Origin: Euryarchaeota archaeon UBA136
GTDB taxonomy: Archaea > Thermoplasmatota > Poseidoniia > MGIII > CG-Epi1
Length of the DNA stretch: 46,703 bases
Assembly: GCA_002506485.1 (NCBI GenBank)
Contig: DAXQ01000090.1
Span: 4,135-50,837, forward strand
Direction: 5' to 3'
Both the position numbers and the translations under genes were made by a program. Under the pieces are notes generated by a model. That model was not told the origin of the DNA. It searched no databases and worked only from the letters and a program-made list of their open reading frames with translations. Below, one piece after another: positions 39,327-46,703 of this stretch (the stretch's first letter is position 1; each line of letters opens with the position of its first letter).

Positions 39327-42300
39327 TTAATTAGCCTTCCGACGACTAAGGTAAGAGACTATTCCAATCGTGGCAATAATGGTACCAACACTTGGGTAGG
39401 GTATCAATCCACTCTTACTTTCGGATTCAATTTTGATCGATTTTATCAAATTGTTGTTGTCTGTACTTTTTTCTCCGTCTGAAACATATGCAACAACTTC
39501 AAAATCATGTCGACCAGAAGTAGCCTTCCACTGAAAATGGAACTCCTGTTTTTTCGTTGGCTCAATTTCATAAGTCCAGGTACTGACAATTTCAGAATCA
39601 ATTAGAAGTTCAACGCTACCTGATGCAATATAACCATTGTAAATATCAGATTGGTAAGTCTCATTATAGTTATTAAGAACAAAAGTTACGGTTTGTGTTT
39701 TTCCTTTTTCCTTTTTACCGCTGATTTCCAAGGATTCAACGTATATATCTGCCCATCCTAGAACATCAACTGTACTAGAGCCCTCTCTGGAATTGTTTTT
39801 AAGATCCATCAATTTATATTCCAGCACAATCACTCCTGTGTATTCAACCTCAAAGATTATGTTGAAATTTGCTCCTTGATCCTCATACCGGAATTTCCCT
39901 CTCTCATCCCCTTCGATATCGTATACGCTTATCTCAATGTATTCTATTGTGGCTTCACCTTCCACATCGTAAGCTCCCAGATAAACTTCAAAGTCTTCAC
40001 CAACCCTTGGCATTGAGGGATTTGTACTTAGAATCTCAGTAGGCTTGTGATCTGCATAGAATTCTTTCTCAATATAATCTTCTCCAACTGGGTTTTGAGA
40101 TATTTGGAGACCTACTGTATGTATTCCACCATAGTCAACCAGTGTCGTAATTAGCTCACCGTTTCCAGCAAGTGGAGTTCCATCTAGGATCCATTCAAAT
40201 TCAAGTTCCAATCCATTAGAATTCTTGCCGTCAAAGGTTATCCAGTCACCTTCATTGATGGTATCTGTAAATTCAAATTGAGCTTCGGGATGATCGTACA
40301 CGTTTATGTTCAGGGGAAACACAATCGTCCAGAGACCAGTTTCAGTATGTTTTCCAGATACGCTGATAAAGTACTCACCCGCCCTTTCCGAAGAAAAATT
40401 CATCCAATTATCAGTCGTATTCAATCCCCAATCACTACCTATATCATCATAGAACTGCCATGTGTAAATTTCTATCTCACCCCAGTCAGTCGTACAATTG
40501 AGAGTGATTGGTTGGCTGGTTAGAATATTGACTTCTGAGTATTGCAACGACAAAATTGGAACACTCTCGGCATTCAGAATAAATGTCTCAGTTTCTTCTC
40601 CTCCCCTTTCATCAATAACATTCAACTGAATTTCATGTATGCCGATTTGCAGGTAAATTTCAAAGATATTTCCTTGAAAACTATCATCTTCATATTCCCA
40701 ATAGAAAAACAGTTCGTCATTTTCAGTATCATTTGACGCTCTTCCATCGATTATAATGGTTCTATCTGCAGGTACGGTCCATTGGTTATTTCCAGTCTTG
40801 ATTCCCTCGGGAATGATTATATCTGGATCAGGTGGTGAATTATCTACAGTTATTGTCTTGCTTGTGGAGTTAAATCCTCCCTGATCATCATATACTGTTA
40901 AAGTTACAGTATAGATTCCGGGAAGTGCAAAACGGTGTTCTGGGTTCTGGGAATCCGTACTGTCTGAGTCTCCAAAGTCCCATAACCAGGCTTCCACCTC
41001 CCCGTCGTTATCATGGGATTGGTCGGTAAAACCAAAGATTGTTCTTGTGTCACCATTCTCTGGTTCAATAGAGAATTCCACAATCGGCAGCCGGTTTATC
41101 ACTTCTATCAGATAATAAACAGTAGTAATGTCATTTAGATCGTCTATAATCTTTACTGAAACATTGTAAAATCCGGAATTTCTGAATTCATGTTCGGTTG
41201 TTGCCTGATTTGACGTGAAACCATCATCGAAATTCCAGTAGAAGAATTCTACTTCTCCATCAATGTCATAAGAATCAGAAGCATCAAATGTGATTACATC
41301 ACCCAGAAGAATCACGGTTTGGGATATTTCGACCACAGCAATGGGGGGTTTGTTAACAAAAATATTCAATATGACAGAGTCCTCCAGATTATTGTTGTCC
41401 CTTACGGTAAGAATGACATCATAGGTTCCATTTGTTGCAAATATGTGAATTGGATTCTCATCATAGGAAAAGGTTCCGTCACCAAAGTCCCATGTATAAT
41501 TTACAATATTGCCATCTTCATCCCAAGACCCATCGCCGTAAAATTGCAATTCGAAACCTTCGGCTATCACCGCTTCATCCGCGTCAGCAACCGCATGTGG
41601 TTTTGACAAGAAGCTGATATCTACAATGATATTGCTCCCATCCATCTCGATATTTTCAATTTTCCATCCCGATTCGGTACCGTTATAAGCCAACGAATTA
41701 GGGTAGGTATCCTTTGTGAATGAGCCAGAAGTGTAGGGATCTCCATCATCACCTCTATTTGTATTATGATCAAGGTCATCGTTGCCATCAGCTTCTTCCA
41801 GATCCACCAACTTATGTTCCTCGTCCCTGTTGTTAGATTCTCTATCATCGATATGCCAAATTAGTAGTCCTTCTCCAGGTAGATATTGGTCATATTTCAT
41901 CTTTTGACGATTCTCTATCAAGAAATATTCCTCTGAGCCAGACCAATTCCCGGGTATTGAGAGCAGATAAACATCTCCTCCGTCCTCTATTGGTTCCAAG
42001 ACTAGATTGTTAACATCATCAGTCATTGGAATTGGGCTTATCCAACCTAACCAATATCTACACCAGGCACTGAAGTAAGCAGGGGTTTCACCATTGTCAG
42101 TCCAAGAGCCAGATGCCATCACTCCCCAATGTCCAATTCCCTCTGAACTTCCATCAGTATCGTACAAATCTGGAAGTCCAAGTTCATGACCGAATTCATG
42201 AACCCAAACACCTAGGGGGCTTCGTTCACCATTGGAGTTTTGATATTCGGGAGCCTGTGTAATTCTCTTTATCTCGTACCCATTGTCCTCTGTTTCAATA

Positions 42301-42746
42301 TTGGTTGTCCAGTGAATAGACCAGATATCATCACTGTTTCCACTCGATTCCTCACCTGGTCCGGAATGTATTACCATCACGGCATCATAGTCTCTGTAAT
42401 CTATGTCATCGTCAGCAATTTCAACACTATCCCTGACGAAATTTTGATTTTCAGGCCCATAGTCCGCAGCATCACCATCTAAGGTATAGGGGCCGAAAAC
42501 ATCACCATCAATGTTCAATACACTTCTGGAAACCTCATCAAAATATTCCCACATGGAATCGGTTTCACCGAATGCCAAGTCCTCGAAATAGTCTTGATCA
42601 TGACCATCCTGATATTCCTGATCCTCAAATTCTGAAAGTATGAATGCAACTTGAACTGTTCCCGTGGAAGGTGCAGCCTCACTGCCTACTGAGAAAATAA
42701 TTCCCAAACTCAATATTCCTAAAACAAATAGGTATATTCGGGACAT
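39327..42746 (-). CDS. Secreted M6-type metalloprotease with PKD domains and C-terminal anchor
   Basis: This 1139-residue protein has a signal peptide (to about residue 24). The M6/immune-inhibitor-A-like protease domain carries the zinc site HEFGHELGLPDLYD: His183, Glu184, His187, with Asp193 as candidate third ligand. Four PKD-like domains follow near 382, 467, 554 and 639, with signature segments such as YTWDFGDG and AWLWDFGD. Two further beta domains and a CARDB-like domain near 1000 come next, then a hydrophobic end after YPSVG and before SRRKAN. The layout fits a cell-surface protease for protein degradation outside the cell. A TATA-like box at 42768-42777 is centred 26 bases before ATG 42746. 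Confidence 0.9.
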   Translation of the reverse strand: MSRIYLFVLGILSLGIIFSVGSEAAPSTGTVQVAFILSEFEDQEYQDGHDQDYFEDLAFGETDSMWEYFDEVSRSVLNIDGDVFGPYTLDGDAADYGPENQNFVRDSVEIADDDIDYRDYDAVMVIHSGPGEESSGNSDDIWSIHWTTNIETEDNGYEIKRITQAPEYQNSNGERSPLGVWVHEFGHELGLPDLYDTDGSSEGIGHWGVMASGSWTDNGETPAYFSAWCRYWLGWISPIPMTDDVNNLVLEPIEDGGDVYLLSIPGNWSGSEEYFLIENRQKMKYDQYLPGEGLLIWHIDDRESNNRDEEHKLVDLEEADGNDDLDHNTNRGDDGDPYTSGSFTKDTYPNSLAYNGTESGWKIENIEMDGSNIIVDISFLSKPHAVADADEAVIAEGFELQFYGDGSWDEDGNIVNYTWDFGDGTFSYDENPIHIFATNGTYDVILTVRDNNNLEDSVILNIFVNKPPIAVVEISQTVILLGDVITFDASDSYDIDGEVEFFYWNFDDGFTSNQATTEHEFRNSGFYNVSVKIIDDLNDITTVYYLIEVINRLPIVEFSIEPENGDTRTIFGFTDQSHDNDGEVEAWLWDFGDSDSTDSQNPEHRFALPGIYTVTLTVYDDQGGFNSTSKTITVDNSPPDPDIIIPEGIKTGNNQWTVPADRTIIIDGRASNDTENDELFFYWEYEDDSFQGNIFEIYLQIGIHEIQLNVIDERGGEETETFILNAESVPILSLQYSEVNILTSQPITLNCTTDWGEIEIYTWQFYDDIGSDWGLNTTDNWMNFSSERAGEYFISVSGKHTETGLWTIVFPLNINVYDHPEAQFEFTDTINEGDWITFDGKNSNGLELEFEWILDGTPLAGNGELITTLVDYGGIHTVGLQISQNPVGEDYIEKEFYADHKPTEILSTNPSMPRVGEDFEVYLGAYDVEGEATIEYIEISVYDIEGDERGKFRYEDQGANFNIIFEVEYTGVIVLEYKLMDLKNNSREGSSTVDVLGWADIYVESLEISGKKEKGKTQTVTFVLNNYNETYQSDIYNGYIASGSVELLIDSEIVSTWTYEIEPTKKQEFHFQWKATSGRHDFEVVAYVSDGEKSTDNNNLIKSIKIESESKSGLIPYPSVGTIIATIGIVSYLSRRKAN

Positions 42747-42767
42747 ATCAAACCAATTATAGTTGGG

Positions 42768-42777
42768 ATATTAAAGT
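42768..42777 (-). promoter_or_regulatory. TATA-like box of the M6 protease gene
   Basis: CTTTAATATC on the minus strand is centred 26 bases before ATG 42746 and begins directly after the squalene-synthase-like gene. Confidence 0.5.
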
Positions 42778-43794
42778 TCAACCGGAGACAAAACCCAAGG
42801 GGTCTGCCAGTATGTTGTCTCTGGCTTCGTGTGAGATTTTGACTGGTTTCTCACCGAAAAATACTTCTGTATTATTCCTCATTGACTCCAAAGTTGCTAC
42901 ACCCATTGCAAAGTTGACGGCTGCTCCCGCTCGGAAACCGGCATATTCTTCAGGTATAGCGTTAAGGTAAGCCTTAACAGGTTCAATATGCAGACTGGCA
43001 TTATCGATCATAGCGTCCAATAGTTCCATACATTTCTCCTCGTTCTCTGGTTTCAGCAGGTCCGCAGGTACCAAGTTGTATTTTTCAAACAGGAAACCTG
43101 GCCAGAATATTTTTTCATTATCGAGAATATCCTCTCTGAAATCTCGGACAATGTTTACTTTTTGTAAGAATAGGCCAAAGTCTCTTTCATTATCCCTCAA
43201 AATTTGCGAGTTTTCTTCTCCTAAAGCTTTGGATCGCGTTCTTATCAATTCAGTTAGGAAACCGGATGGTGTGCCTGCCACATAGTAGCAATATTCATTC
43301 AGGTCTTCAAACGAATAAACTTCCTGTTTCAGAAACTTCTGCATTCCAAAATTCATTTCCTTTAACCAACGAAGCATGCATTCTTTGGTCCTTTTGTCAA
43401 AGCTACTGTGAACCGTCAAGATTCTTTCCATGTTCTTGACCAGGTCCCGATAGTTAGGATTCAATACCATTTCATCAGCAGATTCTGCTAGTTGCTTGGC
43501 CTTTTCCCTAGCAGATGAACTATCTGGGCTTTCCAGAATCTCCATCATTATATTCATCGAGTTTACTCTTTCTTGAAGACTGATCTCCCTTCTACCTATA
43601 TCATCCTCAAAGGTATCCAGAATCCTTGCCTCTAGATAGCCAACCATTATTGGAGCCAGGATGTTTTCCTCGACTAATGGAATCGTAAGCGCAAAAGAAC
43701 GGGATACGGATTGAAGAGCACCCTTACAATAATCCAAACTATCTTGGAACACCTCTCCAGTTTTGCTTTTGACGGTTCCGTATAGGGATGGCAT
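42778..43794 (-). CDS. Squalene/phytoene synthase-family head-to-head prenyl synthase
   Basis: These enzymes join two prenyl diphosphates. The 338-residue protein has both Asp-rich motifs: DTFEDD at 60-65, and NIVRDFREDI with the following EKIFWPGF. SVSRSFALTIPLVEE, YCYYVAGTPSGFLTELI and GLFLQKVNIVRDF resemble eukaryotic-type squalene synthase (Erg9) more than the common phytoene synthase CrtB. No strong C-terminal membrane helix is seen. A short leader with GAGGTC before ATG 43794 is likely. The product could be squalene, or a C40 carotenoid precursor if the substrate is C20. Confidence 0.85.
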   Translation of the reverse strand: MPSLYGTVKSKTGEVFQDSLDYCKGALQSVSRSFALTIPLVEENILAPIMVGYLEARILDTFEDDIGRREISLQERVNSMNIMMEILESPDSSSAREKAKQLAESADEMVLNPNYRDLVKNMERILTVHSSFDKRTKECMLRWLKEMNFGMQKFLKQEVYSFEDLNEYCYYVAGTPSGFLTELIRTRSKALGEENSQILRDNERDFGLFLQKVNIVRDFREDILDNEKIFWPGFLFEKYNLVPADLLKPENEEKCMELLDAMIDNASLHIEPVKAYLNAIPEEYAGFRAGAAVNFAMGVATLESMRNNTEVFFGEKPVKISHEARDNILADPLGFVSG

Positions 43795-43832
43795 CTTGAC
43801 CTCAGTTTCGGACTCCGTAAGTTGACGAAGCG

Positions 43833-43840
43833 TATATAAA
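43833..43840. promoter_or_regulatory. TATA box between the prenyl synthase and HAD phosphatase genes
   Basis: TATATAAA is centred 25 bases before the HAD gene's ATG 43862. Read in reverse it is a TATA-like TTTATATA 43 bases before the prenyl synthase ATG 43794, leaving a leader of about 18 bases with a GAGGTC ribosome site. Confidence 0.6.
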
Positions 43841-43861
43841 AGTAGGTTTTCACTATCGATA

Positions 43862-44632
43862 ATGCTTCCATTATCAAGGATGCCAGTAGAGGCCGTACGT
43901 CAAGTTACAACCTTATTGTTTGATTTGGACGGTACCTTTGTCACGGAGGATAATCTGGAATCTGAAACTTACCGTTCTTTAGAGAGGGTTAGGGAAAATG
44001 GGATCAAGACAATAGCAGTTACTGGAAGACCAGCTGGCTGGTGTGATCTCATGGCTCGATGGTGGCCAGTTGATTCCGTTGTTGGAGAGAATGGGGCATT
44101 GGCCTATTCCAAAAAGAGGGGTAAGATTGAAAGGCTGAGTTTTCACAGTCAGGTTGATAAGAGTTCATATCGGAAACGTTTGGATTCATTGTTTGCTGAC
44201 CTTTCAATCAAGTTCCTTGGTATTAAGCTGGCCGCTGATCAGCCATTCAGACAATGGGATATTGCAGTTGATACGGCCGAAGAATCAGAAATATCACTTC
44301 AAACAGCTATAGAGATTGCCGATTATTGCGAGGAAAGAGGAGCCAAGGCCTCAATTTCCAATATTCACGTAAATATTTGGTTCGGCGATTATAACAAACA
44401 GGAAATGTCCCTTAGGGTTCTGGAAAGCCTGGGAGAGGATGCAAGCACGGCCATGTATATTGGCGATTCACCGAATGATTCTCCTATGTTCGGTTATTTT
44501 CCCTTGTCTATCGGCGTCCGTTCGGTCCTGAAATACAAGGATATAATAGACAATCACCCAGTTTATGTCACAAATGGGGATGGCTCCCAGGGCTTTGTTG
44601 AATTAGTGGATTATATTATTTCGACCAGGTGA
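43862..44632 (+). CDS. HAD-superfamily phosphatase (Cof-like)
   Basis: This 256-residue haloacid-dehalogenase phosphatase has motif I TLLFDLDGTFVTED (Asp21 and Asp23), motif II AVTGRP, and motif IV YIGDSPNDSPMF. The middle cap domain (about 80-190) is the C2 type. The group includes mannosyl-3-phosphoglycerate and sugar-phosphate phosphatases; nothing here fixes the substrate. ATG 43862 follows a TATA box by 25 bases, so the transcript is probably leaderless. Met7 is an alternative start. The 3' end overlaps the convergent dCTP-deaminase-fold gene by 17 bases. Confidence 0.85.
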   Translation: MLPLSRMPVEAVRQVTTLLFDLDGTFVTEDNLESETYRSLERVRENGIKTIAVTGRPAGWCDLMARWWPVDSVVGENGALAYSKKRGKIERLSFHSQVDKSSYRKRLDSLFADLSIKFLGIKLAADQPFRQWDIAVDTAEESEISLQTAIEIADYCEERGAKASISNIHVNIWFGDYNKQEMSLRVLESLGEDASTAMYIGDSPNDSPMFGYFPLSIGVRSVLKYKDIIDNHPVYVTNGDGSQGFVELVDYIISTR

Positions 44633-45092
44633 CGCCCTTCTGATTTTGATAGTTCCCACTTCTTTCAGAATACAATGATCTTGCAGGTCCGGATAGCATC
44701 TCGAATACGACTTGGGCAAATGTTGTCCCAACACTTATTGAAACATCCTCGTCGCTGGAATTGAAACCGAGTAGTGTCAAAGTTCCATCGAAACCAGAAT
44801 CTATCTTTCCGAAGCTACAGGCTATTCCTTTTCTGGCCCAACTGGTCCGTAACCATAGTTGGGCACATAGATTTGCACCACATGAAATCCTTTCCTTCGT
44901 GGAGATCGCAAATCTGGCTCCTGCAGGAATATTCAGGGATCCTTTGGATACCTTGGATTTTTGAGGAATCTCTATTTCATCTATGGTCAGGTCATATCCA
45001 TTCGGTGTGAGATTGTCAGCATTGAATGGTTCAATCTCCAATTCCCCGAGATCGATTGCAGATAAGATGGCCTCATCTGATAAGACCGTCAT
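44616..45092 (-). CDS. dCTP deaminase/dUTPase-fold protein lacking the deaminase glutamate
   Basis: This 158-residue trimeric-dUTPase-fold protein has a Dcd-like N-terminus (VLSDEAILSAIDLGELEIEPF, NLTPNGYDLTI). The motif RTSWARKGI corresponds to RSSLARLG, and GKIDSGFDGTLTLLGFN to the DPGWSG..LEFYN segment. The C-terminus LSGPARSLYSERSGNYQNQKG matches Dcd. The glutamate that activates water in Dcd and in the bifunctional enzyme (LE in LEFYN) is Leu here, and the Ser of RSS is Thr. It may act as a dUTPase only, or be inactive. It overlaps the HMG-CoA reductase stop by four bases, so it is read from that transcript. Confidence 0.8.
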   Translation of the reverse strand: MTVLSDEAILSAIDLGELEIEPFNADNLTPNGYDLTIDEIEIPQKSKVSKGSLNIPAGARFAISTKERISCGANLCAQLWLRTSWARKGIACSFGKIDSGFDGTLTLLGFNSSDEDVSISVGTTFAQVVFEMLSGPARSLYSERSGNYQNQKGVTWSK

Positions 45093-46366
45093 TTCTTTTC
45101 TCTTATTTCCTTCAGGAATTTCTCAGCCATATCGGCCCGTACTTTACCTGACCTCTTCAACATTTCAGCCAGTTCATTAATCTCATCCTTGCCAGCTCCA
45201 GCCTGAACTGCTAAATTCCTGGCGTGTAATCCCATATGTCCTCTCTGAATTCCTTCTGAGGCCAATGCTCTAAGGGCTCCCAGATTCTGGCAAAGTCCTA
45301 CTGAGCAGATAATCTGTGACAGTACGGCGGCACCTCCTGGAATCTCCAGATTGAGAATCTTAACACATGCTTTTGCAGTAGGGTGGGTTGCTGTGGCTCC
45401 TCCAACAAGTCCAACAGCCATTGGAAGTTCTATACTTCCCTTGAGATTTCCATCCTCAGTCTTTTCCCAGTCAGTAAATGAGGAATGTCCTTCCTTCCAC
45501 TGACCATATGTGTGAGCCCCGGCCTCAATAGCCCGCCAATCATTTCCGGTTGCTATAACCACCGGATCAATTCCATTCATTATTCCCTTGTTGTGCGTGG
45601 CGACTCTGAATGGGTCCGCACAGGCAAAAGCAAAAGCCTCGATTATTCCGTCTACAACCTCTTCACCCCCAAGGAATTCAGCGGGCCAGACTGCGTCTGC
45701 TCTGGTTTTGCGATAAATTGCCAGATTCGATATAATTCTAAGGTATACTCTCCCTCCAGTTATGGTCTCCAGTCTAGGAGCTACGGCCTCAGCCATGGTA
45801 TTCACCGCATTGGCTCCCATCGCATCCCTGCAATCCACCAGTAGATGAGTTATTACCATCGGTCCGGTCTTCGAGTCCAGGACCCTCACCTCGATATCTT
45901 TACACCCACCTCCAAATTTGACCAGAATCGGATCCTGCTCGTTTGCTAAATCGACAATCTCATCTTTTTTAGATAGGATTTTTTCCTTGGCAGCAAAAGG
46001 GTCCTCCAGATTTACCAATTGTATCTGTCCAATCATAACAGGTTGGTCTGATTCAGCAGTAATCCCGCCAGTTTCTCGAGTCCCTTTGGCCATATGAGTG
46101 GCTGCTGCTACGACAGATGGTTCCTCAAGGGCCATGGGGACCATATAGTCCTTACCATTTACCATAAAATTGGCTGCAATTCCCAGAGGCAATGGGAAGG
46201 TTCCAACTACATTCTCTATCATTCGATTTGCGGTTTCCTGACCCAGAGCACCATAATCACTTATTGCAGATGCCTCTTCACTAGATAATTTGGCAAAGTC
46301 TTTAACATATTCTAATCTTTCAGAGGGTTTTTTCTTGTAAAAACCGGGTGCTTCTGAGCTGGTCAT
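45089..46366 (-). CDS. hmgA: HMG-CoA reductase, class II
   Basis: Reduces HMG-CoA to mevalonate, the committed isoprenoid step for archaeal lipids. The 425-residue protein is the class II type known from Pseudomonas mevalonii and some archaea. ENVVGTFPLPLGIAANF has Glu51, DAMGANAVNTMAEA is the HMG site, HNKGIMNGIDPV has the catalytic Lys, TGNDWRAIEAGAH has the catalytic Asp, and RGHMGLHARNLA carries the C-terminal His. The membrane domain of class I enzymes is absent. The class II form in archaea is generally read as bacterial in origin. ATG 46366 is preceded by a short 28-base gap after a zinc-ribbon gene. Confidence 0.94.
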   Translation of the reverse strand: MTSSEAPGFYKKKPSERLEYVKDFAKLSSEEASAISDYGALGQETANRMIENVVGTFPLPLGIAANFMVNGKDYMVPMALEEPSVVAAATHMAKGTRETGGITAESDQPVMIGQIQLVNLEDPFAAKEKILSKKDEIVDLANEQDPILVKFGGGCKDIEVRVLDSKTGPMVITHLLVDCRDAMGANAVNTMAEAVAPRLETITGGRVYLRIISNLAIYRKTRADAVWPAEFLGGEEVVDGIIEAFAFACADPFRVATHNKGIMNGIDPVVIATGNDWRAIEAGAHTYGQWKEGHSSFTDWEKTEDGNLKGSIELPMAVGLVGGATATHPTAKACVKILNLEIPGGAAVLSQIICSVGLCQNLGALRALASEGIQRGHMGLHARNLAVQAGAGKDEINELAEMLKRSGKVRADMAEKFLKEIREKK

Positions 46367-46394
46367 GAATGGTCAGTAGCCTATCGCTTAAAGC

Positions 46395-46703
46395 TTACTT
46401 GCCAGTTAGTGGCGTGTCTCCAATCATTCCACAGTGAGGACACATAATCTCCTCGTCATCATCGTCCCCAGAAAATTCACTTTGACACCCTATCTCGCAT
46501 ATGAATATGACTTGCTTGGAAAATTCGCTTCCAGCCTTTACACTAAAGACATTTTTTCTTTCATCTACGTCTTCTGAAATTTGTTCACTTGGGCTTTCGA
46601 CCTCTACAGGTACCAACACTGATCCCTCAGGTTGCAAGTCTTGTTCTCTTCCCCTGAGCATGTAGAATGCTGAGGAGGTAGCAACAGCTAGTAGAACAAC
46701 CGC
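46395..46703 (-). CDS. Membrane-anchored zinc-ribbon protein (5' partial)
   Basis: The frame is open from the window's right edge to the stop at 46395. The visible 102 residues begin in a hydrophobic stretch (AVVLLAVATSSAFYML) that looks like the end of a membrane helix, followed by RGREQDLQPEG. A Glu/Ser-rich linker and a zinc-ribbon-like end (ICEIGC and CPHCGMIG) follow. The true start lies beyond base 46703, so an internal Met at 46661 should not be used. No family recognised. It precedes HMG-CoA reductase on the same strand. Confidence 0.65.
   Translation of the reverse strand, partial: AVVLLAVATSSAFYMLRGREQDLQPEGSVLVPVEVESPSEQISEDVDERKNVFSVKAGSEFSKQVIFICEIGCQSEFSGDDDDEEIMCPHCGMIGDTPLTGK

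Noticed and set aside
1..46703. CRISPR arrays, insertion sequences, integrases, attachment sites or rRNA genes
   Set aside because: No regularly spaced repeats, transposase or integrase proteins, terminal inverted repeats or rRNA-like sequence were seen.

Overview
The window reads as a gene-dense piece of a free-living archaeal chromosome, most likely an uncultured marine euryarchaeon related to Thermoplasmata (Marine Group II or III). This placement is inferred; there is no rRNA gene to anchor it. Information-processing genes are archaeal: aIF1A, RIO1, the two-KH protein, L10e, TFB, Gar1, Trm5, DTD2, NOG1 and NcsA/TtuA. Many metabolic genes look bacterial: NADP-type isocitrate dehydrogenase, succinate dehydrogenase, urocanase, an E. 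coli-like GMP reductase and a class II HMG-CoA reductase. Very long secreted proteins with CARDB-like or PKD domains fit a particle- or protein-degrading marine heterotroph. I see no tRNA, rRNA, CRISPR array, insertion sequence or phage gene. No gene-free stretch exceeds 180 bases.

Layout. 1-2.9 kb (minus): the end of a pterin-synthase-like gene that has lost its zinc histidines, an RNase Z-like hydrolase, and an operon aIF1A-RIO1-KH. 2.9-5.3 kb (plus): gcvT-gcvH-trm5, overlapping end to end. 5.4-10.7 kb: a 1758-residue surface protein. 10.9-12.4 kb (minus): a double ribbon-helix-helix regulator followed 6 bases later by ftsZ, divergent from ncsA. 13.5-17.6 kb: a membrane-anchored FKBP, proline dehydrogenase divergent from isocitrate dehydrogenase, and NOG1. 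17.6-22.8 kb (minus): a purine block of permease, apt, hpt, guaC and guaB. 22.9-28.9 kb (minus): dtd2, hutU and sdhCAB. 29-31.6 kb: a lipoprotein convergent with gar1-tfb. 31.6-33.7 kb: sucCD. 33.8-35.2 kb: L10e, a small repeat protein and a frameshifted LysE exporter. 35.2-39.3 kb: an unknown gene, isopentenyl phosphate kinase, an MFS transporter, a lysine dehydrogenase-like enzyme and SepF. 39.3-46.7 kb: an M6 protease with PKD domains, a squalene-synthase-like enzyme, a HAD phosphatase, a dCTP deaminase/dUTPase-fold protein, HMG-CoA reductase and a zinc-ribbon membrane protein.

How the genes fit together. Isocitrate dehydrogenase, succinyl-CoA synthetase and succinate dehydrogenase cover much of the oxidative TCA cycle. 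Proline dehydrogenase, urocanase and the glycine-cleavage proteins T and H feed amino-acid carbon into it, and the secreted protease could supply the amino acids. HMG-CoA reductase, isopentenyl phosphate kinase and a head-to-head prenyl synthase belong to isoprenoid synthesis. FtsZ, its adjacent regulator and SepF are the division set. The purine genes allow uptake of bases and interconversion of IMP, GMP and AMP.

Expression signals. Many first genes have a TATA-like box centred 22-28 bases before the start codon, implying leaderless transcripts; this fixed several starts. A smaller set has short leaders with an AGGTG-type ribosome binding site.

Most interesting signals: the RHH-ftsZ operon with paired inverted motifs in its divergent promoter region; the zinc-ligand-free QueD relative; tandem inverted repeats between purine permease and apt; a G-quadruplex motif after sdhB; and a dCTP deaminase-fold protein lacking the deaminase glutamate.
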